Below are positions 9,066 to 16,883 of a stretch of DNA of 64,000 bases, in pieces. The stretch's first letter is position 1, and every line of letters starts with the position of its first letter. Location of the stretch: assembly GCA_016720595.1 (NCBI GenBank), contig JADKKI010000030.1:62001-126000 (forward strand), written 5' to 3'. The notes under the pieces are model-generated. The model was not told the origin of the DNA. It saw nothing but the letters and a program-made list of their open reading frames with translations, and ran no database searches. Source of the DNA: Myxococcales bacterium. Its GTDB lineage: Bacteria; Myxococcota_A; Polyangia; Haliangiales; Haliangiaceae. Both the position numbers and the translations under genes were made by a program.

Positions 9066-9851
9066 ATGTTTCGCTCCCTCGCGACCGCCGCTTCCGGGAT
9101 GGAAGCCCAGCAGACCAAGCTCGACGTCACCGCGAACAACATCGCGAACGTCTCCACCAATGGCTTCAAGAAGGGCCGCGCCGAGTTCGCGGACCTCATG
9201 TATCAGCAGATCCGCCCGGGCGGTGCGTCCACGGGCGCCGGCACGAGCGCTCCAACCTCGACGGAGATCGGCCTCGGCACCCGGCTCGTGGCCACCAGCC
9301 GCGAGAACGGGCAGGGCGAGCTCCACACGACGGGGAACCCACTCGACGTCGCGATCGAAGGTCACGGCTACCTGCCGGTGACGCTGCCGAACGGCGAGAC
9401 GGCGTATTCGCGCAACGGGGCGCTCCACCTCAGCGCGGAGGGTCGGCTGGTCACCAGCGATGGCTATACGGTCGGCGGCGACATCACGATTCCGCCGGAG
9501 GCCGAGTCGGTCACGATCGGTGTCGATGGCACCGTCTCGGCGAAGATCCCGGGCGATACGCAGGTGACGGAGCTCGGCCAGATCCAGCTCGCCACGTTCG
9601 CGAACCCCGGCGGGTTGTCTGCACAGGGTGGCACGCTGTTCCGCGAGACCTCGGCGTCGGGGACGGCAGTCCTCGGTAACCCCGGCGACGGTGGGGCAGG
9701 GACCTTGCGCCAGGGCATGCTCGAGGTCAGCAACGTCAACGTCGTCGAGGAGATGATCGATCTGATCTCCGGTCAGCGTGCCTACGAGATCAACTCGCGC
9801 GTGATCAAGGCGGCCGACGAGATGCTCGGCCAGACGGCGCAGCTCCGATGA
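9066..9851 (+). CDS. flgG: Flagellar distal rod protein FlgG
   Basis: FlgG builds the distal rod that crosses the periplasm through the P and L rings. It has 261 residues, the standard length, beginning MFRSLATAASGMEAQQTKLD with the rod motif TANNIANVSTNGFKKGRAEF. The C-terminal helix is MLEVSNVNVVEEMIDLISGQ followed by RAYEINSRVIKAADEMLGQ, both diagnostic for FlgG. An AAAGGA ribosome site precedes the ATG. The stop overlaps flgA by 4 nt. Confidence 0.96.
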   Translation: MFRSLATAASGMEAQQTKLDVTANNIANVSTNGFKKGRAEFADLMYQQIRPGGASTGAGTSAPTSTEIGLGTRLVATSRENGQGELHTTGNPLDVAIEGHGYLPVTLPNGETAYSRNGALHLSAEGRLVTSDGYTVGGDITIPPEAESVTIGVDGTVSAKIPGDTQVTELGQIQLATFANPGGLSAQGGTLFRETSASGTAVLGNPGDGGAGTLRQGMLEVSNVNVVEEMIDLISGQRAYEINSRVIKAADEMLGQTAQLR

Positions 9852-10504
9852 GGGCGCTCGTCCTGTTCGCGAGCCTCGCCCTCACGGCGGTCACGGCCTC
9901 CGCGGATCCGATCGACGCGATCGTGCGTGCGCGCCTCGCGCCGGTGATCCCTGTCGGCTTCGGGATCGCGAGGGTCCATGTCCCGAGAGCGCTCGCCGAG
10001 CTGGACGTGACCCCTTCGCAGGTCACCGTCGAGGTTCCCGGCGAGCTCAAGCTCGGCCGGCGCAGCGTCGAGGTCACCGTCAAAGGGAAGCGCACGATCT
10101 ATATCCCGGTCACGGTCGGTAGGCTGATCGAGGTTGCGGTCACCACGCGCGCTCTCGTCGAGGGCGACGTGCTGACCGCCGCTGATCTGTCGATCGAGCA
10201 ACGTGCCGTGGAGGTCACGAACCCCGCTCCGGCGAGCTCGCTCGTCGGCGCCACGGTCAGCAAGGCCGTCGACGAAGGCGCGGCCATCCAGCGCGACGGC
10301 GTGATCCTCGCTCCACCGCTCGCACGTGGCACCCAGGTCGCCATCGAGATGCGTCGCGGCGGAGTCCGCATCCGAGGCACCGCGATCCTCGAGGCCTCGG
10401 CCCGCCCCGGCCAGAGCGCCGTCGTGCGGGTGGGACAGACGCGCACCTTGGTGCGTGGCCTGCTCGTTGCACCGAGCACGGTTGTCCTCGGAGAAGCGCC
10501 ATGA
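9848..10504 (+). CDS. flgA: P-ring assembly chaperone FlgA
   Basis: FlgA is a periplasmic chaperone needed for FlgI polymerisation into the P ring. The 218-residue protein begins with a Sec signal peptide (MRALVLFASLALTAVTASA) and has an SAF-type domain in its C-terminal half: TRALVEGDVLTAADL, VGATVSKAVDEGAAI and the closing VRVGQTRTLVRGLLVAP. Genes for the P ring (flgI) and L ring (flgH) follow, with a 4-nt overlap into flgH. Primary similarity in FlgA is usually low, so the call rests on domain plus context. Confidence 0.9.
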   Translation: MRALVLFASLALTAVTASADPIDAIVRARLAPVIPVGFGIARVHVPRALAELDVTPSQVTVEVPGELKLGRRSVEVTVKGKRTIYIPVTVGRLIEVAVTTRALVEGDVLTAADLSIEQRAVEVTNPAPASSLVGATVSKAVDEGAAIQRDGVILAPPLARGTQVAIEMRRGGVRIRGTAILEASARPGQSAVVRVGQTRTLVRGLLVAPSTVVLGEAP

Positions 10505-11184
10505 AACACCTCACTACCCTCGCCCTCGTCACCGCGCTCGGCGCGGGTTGTGCGACGCACATCGCGCCGTACAAGACGAAGCATCGCAAGCTCGACGCTG
10601 GCGAGTTCGGCAGCCGATCGAAGCCAGAGAACGGCAGCTTGTACGCCGAGGGAGCCCCCGGCCTGTTCGAGGATGCGGTGGCCAGCCGGATCGGTGACAT
10701 CCTGGTGATCAAGATCGACGAGAAGGATCTCGCGAGTCACCAGGCGGATACCAAGCTCGACAAGTCTGACGACACCTCGTACGGGATCCCGGCCGCGTTC
10801 GGCCTGGTCACCGCCCTCAAGGCCAAGTTCCCCGACGTCGACCCCGCGAAGCTGTTCGCCACGACCACGGGTCAGAAGTTCTCTGGCAACGGCGCCGTCG
10901 AGCGCAAGGGGACCGTCATCGCGACGCTGCCCGTGCGCGTCAAGCAGATCCTGCCCAGCGGTGACCTGTTCATCGAGGGCACCAAGGTCGTGATGGTCGG
11001 CTTCGAGGAGAAGCACATCTACCTCTCGGGCATCGTGCGCCGGATCGACATCGCCGAGGACAACACGGTCCCGTCGTCGCGCATCGCGGATGCCGAGATC
11101 GAGTACACGGGCCGCGGCGACGTCAGTGACACGCAACGCCGAGGCTGGCTCGGTCGCACCATCTCCAAGCTGTGGCCCTTCTGA
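10501..11184 (+). CDS. flgH: Flagellar L-ring lipoprotein FlgH
   Basis: FlgH forms the outer-membrane L ring around the rod. The 227-residue precursor has a lipoprotein signal with lipobox LGAGC (Cys17). Family motifs follow: GSLYAEGAPGLFEDAVASRI, GDILVIKIDEK, the KFSGNGAVERKGTVIATLPV block, and GDLFIEGTKVVMVG then YLSGIVRRIDI near the C-terminus. Its presence shows a Gram-negative envelope with an outer membrane. The stop overlaps the flgI ATG by one base (TGATG). Confidence 0.96.
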   Translation: MKHLTTLALVTALGAGCATHIAPYKTKHRKLDAGEFGSRSKPENGSLYAEGAPGLFEDAVASRIGDILVIKIDEKDLASHQADTKLDKSDDTSYGIPAAFGLVTALKAKFPDVDPAKLFATTTGQKFSGNGAVERKGTVIATLPVRVKQILPSGDLFIEGTKVVMVGFEEKHIYLSGIVRRIDIAEDNTVPSSRIADAEIEYTGRGDVSDTQRRGWLGRTISKLWPF

Positions 11185-12287
11185 TGCGGACCAAGGATCT
11201 CATCTTCCTGGCGCTCGTCGCTATTTTGCTCGCCTCCGCGCCTGCGTGGGCGGATCGGATCAAGGACCTCACCACCGTCGGCGGCGTGCGAGACAACCAT
11301 CTGACCGGGTTCGGCCTCGTGGTGGGTCTCGACGGCACCGGTGACGATGCTCGCTCGCCCGCGGTGAAGAGCGCGCTGGCAAAGATGCTCAAGAAGCTCG
11401 GCGTCTCGATCGATCCCGCGGACCTCAAGGCCAAGAACGTCGCCGCCGTGCTGATCACGGCCGAGCTGCCCGCGTTCGCCAAGCCGGGCATGGCGCTCGA
11501 TATCACGGTGTCCTCGATGGGCAACGCGAAGAGCCTCGCCGGTGGCACACTGCTCGCGGCGCCCCTGAAGGGTGCGGATCAGCGGACCTGGGCGATCGCG
11601 CAAGGCGCCCTGACCGTGGGTGGCTTCGTCGCCGACGGTGCCTCGGGTTCCTCGTCGAAGAAGAACCACACGCTCGTCGGCATGATCCCGGGCGGAGCTC
11701 AGGTCGAGGCCTCGGCGCCGACGGTGCTCCCCGCGAAGCAGATCGCGCTCGTGCTCAAGCAGCCGGACTTCACGACCGCCACGCGCATGCGTGATGCGAT
11801 CAATGCCGTCAAGGGAGACAATGCCGCGCGGGTCGGTGACTCCGCGACCGTGGTGGTCACGATCCCGAAGGGTGCCGACGTGTCGCAGCTGATCTCCGAG
11901 CTCGAGCCGATCGAGGTGGATCCGGACGTCAAGGCGAAGGTGATCATCGACGAGAAGACCGGCACGATCGTGATCGGCGAGGCTGTCACGCTGCGGCCCG
12001 CGGCGATCACGTTCGGTGCCCTGACCGTCGAGGTGGGCGAGGAGTCCGTGGTCTCCCAGCCCGATGCTCCGTTCGGCGCCAAGGGGGCGACCACCAAGGT
12101 CGTGCCGCGCACCAAGATCGAGGTCAAGGAGCAGGACAACACGATCAAGATGATGAAGAAGGCGGCGACCGTCGGCGATGTCGCCGCCGCCCTCGCCGCG
12201 CTGGGAGCGAAGCCGCGTGACCTCGTGGCGATCCTCCGCGCACTCAAGGCGGCCGGTGCGCTGCGGGCGGATCTGGAGACGCTGTGA
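11184..12287 (+). CDS. flgI: Flagellar P-ring protein FlgI
   Basis: FlgI forms the peptidoglycan-level P ring. The ATG at 11184 gives 367 residues with a clear signal peptide (MRTKDLIFLALVAILLASA) and the mature start DRIKDLTTVGGVRDNHLTGF. The hallmark segments GLVVGLDGTGDD, NVAAVLITAELPAFAKPG and DITVSSMGNAKSLAGGTLL are all intact. An in-frame ATG at 11172 inside flgH would add four residues; the TGATG coupling favours 11184. The stop overlaps the next gene by 4 nt. Confidence 0.96.
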   Translation: MRTKDLIFLALVAILLASAPAWADRIKDLTTVGGVRDNHLTGFGLVVGLDGTGDDARSPAVKSALAKMLKKLGVSIDPADLKAKNVAAVLITAELPAFAKPGMALDITVSSMGNAKSLAGGTLLAAPLKGADQRTWAIAQGALTVGGFVADGASGSSSKKNHTLVGMIPGGAQVEASAPTVLPAKQIALVLKQPDFTTATRMRDAINAVKGDNAARVGDSATVVVTIPKGADVSQLISELEPIEVDPDVKAKVIIDEKTGTIVIGEAVTLRPAAITFGALTVEVGEESVVSQPDAPFGAKGATTKVVPRTKIEVKEQDNTIKMMKKAATVGDVAAALAALGAKPRDLVAILRALKAAGALRADLETL

Positions 12288-13033
12288 CCGTACAGAACGA
12301 CAGCAAGGTCGCGGCGCAGCAGCTGGAGGCGTTCTTCCTCCGCCAGCTGCTGTCCGAGGCGCGCCCGCAGGGCGGGATGATCGATGGTGGGTTCGCGGGC
12401 GACACGTTCAAGCAGATGCTCGACGAGGCGATCGCCGACAAGATGAGCGCCTCGGGCGGCATCGGCATGGCGAAGATGTTCGCGAAGCAGCTCGGCAACG
12501 CCGAGGAGGTCCCCGGCGCAGCGCCCGCCGGCCCTCCGCCGGGCACGTTCCCGATGCCATCGCACGATGTCGGCCCGCTCGGCCCGGTCGGCGCGTTCGG
12601 GCCCGACCTCGAGGGCCTCCCGCGCCTGGCTCTCCCCGTGGTGGGGCGCGCCAGCTCCGGCTACGGGATGCGCAACGATCCGATCAAGCACACCGCGATC
12701 AATCACCCCGGCTTCGACCTCGCAGCCCCCACCGGCACGCCGGTCGGCGCGGCCGCAGGCGGGACCGTGGTGCACGCCGGACCGGCTGGAACCTACGGAA
12801 ACCTGGTCACGGTCCGGCACGAGAATGGCTACGAGACCCGGTACGCCCACCTCAGCGCGGTCACGGTGGCCAAGGGGGACAAGGTCGCCCAAGGCCAGCA
12901 AATTGGCAACGTTGGCACCACCGGCTACTCCACAGGGCCTCACCTCCACTTCGAGGTGCGACATGAAGGGAAGACGATCGACCCCGCCCCACTTCTACCC
13001 CTTAATCGATCGCCCGCGCGGACGAACCGTTGA
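12284..13033 (+). CDS. flgJ: FlgJ-type rod-binding domain fused to an M23 (LytM) endopeptidase
   Basis: This 249-residue protein starts with a FlgJ rod-scaffold domain (about 5-72: AAQQLEAFFLRQLLSEARPQ, GFAGDTFKQMLDEAIADKM). After a Pro/Gly linker comes a complete peptidase M23/LytM domain (about 115-240). Zinc ligands are intact: HPGFD (H141, D145), H189 in YAHL and HLH (H220, H222). In enterobacterial FlgJ the second domain is a glucosaminidase; here a D,D- or glycyl-type endopeptidase fold replaces it, so the predicted job is to cut peptide cross-links to let the rod through. The GTG start overlaps flgI by 4 nt. No signal peptide is visible, as expected for export through the flagellar route. 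Confidence 0.9.
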   Translation: MTVQNDSKVAAQQLEAFFLRQLLSEARPQGGMIDGGFAGDTFKQMLDEAIADKMSASGGIGMAKMFAKQLGNAEEVPGAAPAGPPPGTFPMPSHDVGPLGPVGAFGPDLEGLPRLALPVVGRASSGYGMRNDPIKHTAINHPGFDLAAPTGTPVGAAAGGTVVHAGPAGTYGNLVTVRHENGYETRYAHLSAVTVAKGDKVAQGQQIGNVGTTGYSTGPHLHFEVRHEGKTIDPAPLLPLNRSPARTNR

Positions 13034-13048
13034 GCAAGGACGGACGAT

Positions 13049-13324
13049 ATGCGCATTGACCCAAAGCTCTTCGTGGCACCTGTCTCCCCGGAGACCGCCC
13101 AGAAGCCTGCGACCAAGGCTCCGGGCAAAGCTGCGAGCCAGGCGTCGGTGGTGAATCTGTCAGCGGCAGGATCGGCGGTGGTCGCGGACTCCGACGATTC
13201 CGTGCCCTCGGCCCGGGTCGAGAGGCTGAAGTCGATGGTCGAAGCGGGCTCGTACCGTGTGGATCTCGACGCACTGGCCTCGCGGATCGTGGATGACGAG
13301 GCTCTCCGCGGGACCCGCCGATGA
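13049..13324 (+). CDS. flgM: Anti-sigma28 factor FlgM
   Basis: FlgM binds FliA and is secreted when the hook is complete. The 91-residue protein has a low-complexity N-terminus (Ala/Pro/Lys) and the conserved C-terminal pattern VNLSAAG ... ARVERLKSMVEAGSYRVDLD then ALASRIVDDE. The length and the R-x-E-R-L-K/G-Y-x-V-D pattern match the family. An AAGGA ribosome site lies upstream of the ATG, 15 nt after flgJ, and the stop overlaps flgN by 4 nt. The neighbourhood (flgM-flgN-flgK-flgL) is the usual one. Confidence 0.88.
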   Translation: MRIDPKLFVAPVSPETAQKPATKAPGKAASQASVVNLSAAGSAVVADSDDSVPSARVERLKSMVEAGSYRVDLDALASRIVDDEALRGTRR

Positions 13325-13680
13325 GTGATCAGGTCCTCGACGAGCTGCGCCGCCTCGGCGAGGAGCTTCGTCAGGCGTTCGCGGATGAGAGGCGAGCCAT
13401 CTCGTCGCTCGACCACGCGCGCCTCGTCGTCATCGCGGCACACAAGGAGCAGCTCGCGAGCCAGCTCTCGGTGCTGCGCGAGCCCGCTCTCGCCACCGGC
13501 TCTGTAGCCGTGAAGGATCTGTTCGCGGCGATCCGCGTCGAGGCCCAGGCCACCGCGATCCTCGCGACCACCGCCGTCGAAGCGGTGCACTCGATGCTCG
13601 GCTACCAATCCACCGGCGGGTACGACCGCCGGGCACACCGGACCTCGAGTGTGATTCCCCGGCTGCTCGTGAGCTACTGA
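13321..13680 (+). CDS. flgN: FlgN-like export chaperone
   Basis: A small (119-residue), fully helical protein between flgM and flgK. It has the FlgN/FliT-type pattern of an N-terminal helix with repeated Leu (DELRRLGEELRQAFADERRA), a second helix with His-Lys-Glu (VIAAHKEQLASQLSVL) and a C-terminal Tyr-containing segment. FlgN binds unfolded FlgK and FlgL and delivers them to FlhA. Sequence conservation in this family is poor, so position is the main support. The stop and the flgK ATG share one base (TGATG). Confidence 0.82.
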   Translation: MSDQVLDELRRLGEELRQAFADERRAISSLDHARLVVIAAHKEQLASQLSVLREPALATGSVAVKDLFAAIRVEAQATAILATTAVEAVHSMLGYQSTGGYDRRAHRTSSVIPRLLVSY

Positions 13681-15041
13681 TGTCGGATCTGCTCTCCCTC
13701 CTGTCGCTTGGTTCCGCTGGCATCGCCGCGCAGAACACGGGGGTGAGCGTGGCGACCAACAATGTCGCCAACGTCAACACGCAGGGCTATTCACGCCAGC
13801 GCGTCGACCTCGAAGCACTGCGCGCCTCCCCGCTGATCGGTGGAGTGCGGAGCGGCCAACCCGACCGGCTCGAGGATCGCCTCCTCGCAGGCCGGCTACG
13901 CTCGTCGTCGGGCTCGCTCGCCCACTCGGAGCAGCTCGCGAGCGGCCTCGGCGATCTCGAGGCTTCGCTCTCGAGCGCCCCGACGATGCACGAGCACCTT
14001 GGAGGCCTGTTCTCGAGCCTCGGCCAGGTGGCGGCGGATCCCAACGATCCATCGCGCCGCAGCGCCGTGCTCGCGGAGCTCCGCAGCTTCATCAGCGACA
14101 TCCGTCGTCGCGCCTCCGATCTCGCGGACGGCCTCTCGCAGGCCAACGTCCGGATCGACGGCAACGCCGCCGACGCCAGCTCGCTCGCCGAGCGGCTCGC
14201 CGCGAGCAACAGGCAGGTCGCCCAGACCAACGATCCCGTGGCCCGCGACGAGCGCGATCGGCTCGCCACCGCGCTCGGCAAGCTCGTGGGTGGTGACGCG
14301 CGGATCGATCCCGATGGCCAGATGCGTTACGTCCTCGATGGGGGCGCGGTGCTGGTCGATGGTGGCCGCGCTGCCAAGCTCGTCACCACGCCGGATCCGG
14401 TCACCGGGAACTCGAACGTGGTGGTCGTCGATGGCGCGAGCCGCCGCGACGTCACTGCCACCCTCGCCGGCGGCAAGATCGGCGCGGATCTCTCGCTACG
14501 CGACAAATCGATCACCGGGGCGATCGGCAAGCTCGATCAGTTCGCGAGCGACGTCGCGACCTCGATGAATGCCATCCACACCGCGGGCGCAGGCGTCGAT
14601 GGGATCTCCGGCCGGCCGATGTTCGTGCCACCGACGCAGGTCGCCGGCGCCGCCAGCAAGCTCGCCATCGACCCCGCGCTCGATGCGAATCCAGACATCC
14701 TCGCCACCGGCACCATCGGTGCTGGTCCGGGCGACAACCGCGGTGCGCTCGCCCTGTTCGGCCTCGCCACCTCCCGCGCCACGGCGAGTGGCAACACGCT
14801 GACCGGCGCCGCGCTCGATCTCGTGGCGGGGGTCGGTTCCGAAGCCGCCGAGGCCAAGGCCAGCGTCACGCGCGATGGCCTCGTCGACGAGCACCTGAAC
14901 GGGCTCCGCGATTCGCTCGCGGGCGTCGATCTGCAGGAAGAGCTGACCAATCTGTCGAAGTTCGAGCACGCCTCGTCGGCGATGACGCGGTTCGTCTCGA
15001 CGATCGACAACCTGCTCGGAGACCTGATCGATCGCTTGTAA
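13680..15041 (+). CDS. flgK: Hook-filament junction protein 1 (FlgK, HAP1)
   Basis: FlgK joins hook to filament. The 453-residue protein has the hook-associated N-terminus (LLSLGSAGIAAQNTGVSVAT, NNVANVNTQGYSRQRVDLEA) and the C-terminal signature (VDLQEELTNLSKFEHASSAM, then FVSTIDNLLGDLIDRL). The middle region is rich in Asp, Ala and Gly and is variable in this family. The length is at the short end for FlgK, suggesting a reduced exposed domain. It is followed after 9 nt by flgL, whose AAGGAG ribosome site overlaps the flgK stop. Confidence 0.94.
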   Translation: MSDLLSLLSLGSAGIAAQNTGVSVATNNVANVNTQGYSRQRVDLEALRASPLIGGVRSGQPDRLEDRLLAGRLRSSSGSLAHSEQLASGLGDLEASLSSAPTMHEHLGGLFSSLGQVAADPNDPSRRSAVLAELRSFISDIRRRASDLADGLSQANVRIDGNAADASSLAERLAASNRQVAQTNDPVARDERDRLATALGKLVGGDARIDPDGQMRYVLDGGAVLVDGGRAAKLVTTPDPVTGNSNVVVVDGASRRDVTATLAGGKIGADLSLRDKSITGAIGKLDQFASDVATSMNAIHTAGAGVDGISGRPMFVPPTQVAGAASKLAIDPALDANPDILATGTIGAGPGDNRGALALFGLATSRATASGNTLTGAALDLVAGVGSEAAEAKASVTRDGLVDEHLNGLRDSLAGVDLQEELTNLSKFEHASSAMTRFVSTIDNLLGDLIDRL

Positions 15042-15050
15042 GGAGCACGG

Positions 15051-15929
15051 ATGCGGATCACCGGCCATCGTATGATCGAGCTCGCGTCAGCGAGTACCTC
15101 GAAGTCCCAAGAGGCGCTCGCAGCACGGTCCGCGGAGGTGACCTCCGGCCTCCGGGTCGCGAAGCCCTCCGACGACCCTACCGCGTGGGCCGCCGCCGAG
15201 CGCGCGAAGCTACGCAAGGTGGTGGCCGAGGGGACCGGAGCCGCCGTCGAGGCGAGCCGCGGTCGTCTCGAGGAGACCGATGCGGCGCTCGCGTCCGTCG
15301 GAGACCTGGTGTCCCAGGCCCGCGCACTCGCGGTGCAGGGAGCGAGTGACAGCTACAACGCCGAGGGCCGCGCCGAGCTCGGAGCTCAGGTGCAGGCCCT
15401 GTTCGCCTCCGCGCTCGCCGCGGCCAACACCCGATCCTCGAGCGGCGAGTACCTCCTCGCCGGGTCGCAGACCGGGGCCGCGCCGTTCGATGCCGCCGGT
15501 GCCTACCAGGGTGACGCTCTGGTCCGATCGATCCCTGCCGGCGAGGGCTCGACCGCCTTCGCGACGATCCCGGGCTCGCGGCTGACCTCGGCGAATGGCG
15601 TCGATGTCTTGCCGCTGATGAGCCAGATCGCCACCGCGCTCTCCACCAACAACATGGCGGCGCTGCGGACCGGGCTCGCGGATCTCCAGACCGCCGTCGG
15701 GCAGGTCTCGCTGTCACGCACCGTCGCGGGCGGCTCGATCAACGTGCTCGACGCGACGCTCGCGGCGCGCGATCAGCTGACCACGCATCTCGCCACCGAG
15801 ATCTCCCGGAACGTGGAGGTCGACAGCGTCGCCGCGGCGAGCTCGCTCGCCAGCGCGAGCCAGTCGCTCGAGGCCTCGCGCGCGGTCACCGCGCACCTCG
15901 TGTCGCTGCTCGATCCGCGCACCGCCTGA
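15051..15929 (+). CDS. flgL: Hook-filament junction protein 3 (FlgL, HAP3)
   Basis: FlgL is the second junction protein and is related to flagellin. The 292-residue product has the flagellin-like N-terminus RITGHRMIELASASTSKSQE, then the helix around VTSGLRVAKPSDDPTAWAAA, where DDP replaces the flagellin DDAA, as in FlgL. The C-terminal helix is NVEVDSVAAASSLASASQSL then EASRAVTAHLVSLLDPRTA. A consensus AAGGAG lies 6-7 nt before the ATG. It is the last gene before the 86-bp gap that precedes the flagellin gene. Confidence 0.93.
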   Translation: MRITGHRMIELASASTSKSQEALAARSAEVTSGLRVAKPSDDPTAWAAAERAKLRKVVAEGTGAAVEASRGRLEETDAALASVGDLVSQARALAVQGASDSYNAEGRAELGAQVQALFASALAAANTRSSSGEYLLAGSQTGAAPFDAAGAYQGDALVRSIPAGEGSTAFATIPGSRLTSANGVDVLPLMSQIATALSTNNMAALRTGLADLQTAVGQVSLSRTVAGGSINVLDATLAARDQLTTHLATEISRNVEVDSVAAASSLASASQSLEASRAVTAHLVSLLDPRTA

Positions 15930-15932
15930 TCG

Positions 15933-15952
15933 GGAGGCCCTATCAGGGCTCC
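15933..15952 (+). terminator. Short hairpin between flgL and fliC
   Basis: GGAGGCCCT (15933-15941) pairs with AGGGCTCC (15945-15952) around a three-base ATC loop, with one bulged G. No T-run follows. It may attenuate or process the transcript between the basal-body genes and the flagellin gene. The rest of the 86-bp gap contains a consensus-like AGGAG before fliC but no clear sigma28 or sigma54 element. Confidence 0.35.
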
Positions 15953-16015
15953 GGAAATGGGCGAACCAATCATCATCGGGACCGACATGGTCTCAACCAC
16001 CAACAGGAGTTTCTG

Positions 16016-16858
16016 ATGTCCATCTCGGTTCTGACCAACGTCGCGTCCCTCAATGCACAGCGCAACCTCGCAACCACCCAGAACAGCCTCGCCGCTTCGA
16101 TCGGCCGCCTGTCGTCCGGCATGCGCATCAACAGCGCAGGCGACGACGCCGCGGGCCTCGGCATCTCCGAGAACCTCAAGTCCAACATCCGCGGTCTCGC
16201 CCAGGCTCAGCGCAACTCGAACGATGGCATCTCGATGTCGCAGGTCGCGGAAGGCGCGATGGACGACATGCAGGGCATCGTCTCACGCATGCGCGAGCTC
16301 TCGGTGCAGTCCGCCAACAGCACGCTCGGTAGCACGGAGCGCGGCTACATCCAGACGGAGTTCGGCCAGCTGCGGAACGAAGTCAACCGCATCAGTGCGG
16401 TGACCAACTTCAACGGCCAGAAGCTGGTGGACGGCAGCGCCTCGGCGGGCCTGTCCTTCCAGGTCGGCATCAACAACACCGCGAACGACCGGATCTCGAT
16501 GAGCATCACGAAGCTCACCACGTCGACGCTCGGCTCGACCTCGCTGCACATCGCGTCGGCCAGCCTCTCGACGGTGACCAACGCGCGCGCCGCCATGGGC
16601 GCGTTCGACAAGGCCATCCAGCAGCTGTCCTCGGCGCGCGCCAAGGTCGGCGCGGTGCAGAACCGGATGTCCGTCACGGTCTCCAACCTGGCGTCCACAC
16701 AGGAGCACCTCTCGGCTGCGAACTCGCGCATCCGCGACGTCGATGTGGCCTCGGAGACTGCGCAGATGACGAAGTCGCAGATCCTCAGCCAGGCCGGTCT
16801 CGCCGTCTTGTCGCAGGCGAACCAGCTGCCGAACTCGGCCCTCTCGCTCCTCCGCTAA
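16016..16858 (+). CDS. fliC: Flagellin
   Basis: Main filament subunit, 280 residues, so it consists almost entirely of the D0/D1 core and lacks large D2/D3 domains. The N-terminal D0/D1 segment includes TNVASLNAQRNLATTQNSLA, RLSSGMRINSAGDDAAGL and MSQVAEGAMDDMQGIVSRM. The C-terminal segment includes AVQNRMSVTVSNLASTQEHL, RIRDVDVASETAQMTKSQIL and ends SALSLLR. The central part (about 140-200) is Ser/Thr-rich and surface-exposed in known filaments, so it is the likely target for the pseudaminic acid enzymes encoded downstream. An AGGAG site precedes the ATG. Only one flagellin gene is present in the window. Confidence 0.97.
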   Translation: MSISVLTNVASLNAQRNLATTQNSLAASIGRLSSGMRINSAGDDAAGLGISENLKSNIRGLAQAQRNSNDGISMSQVAEGAMDDMQGIVSRMRELSVQSANSTLGSTERGYIQTEFGQLRNEVNRISAVTNFNGQKLVDGSASAGLSFQVGINNTANDRISMSITKLTTSTLGSTSLHIASASLSTVTNARAAMGAFDKAIQQLSSARAKVGAVQNRMSVTVSNLASTQEHLSAANSRIRDVDVASETAQMTKSQILSQAGLAVLSQANQLPNSALSLLR

Positions 16859-16883
16859 TCGACCTGACCCCTAGGATCCGATC

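Noticed and set aside
15930..16015. sigma28 or sigma54 promoter before fliC
   Set aside because: ACCGACAT at 15981 partly resembles the -10 of sigma28, but the only AAA-type -35 is about 8 nt too far away, and no GG-N10-GC element is present.
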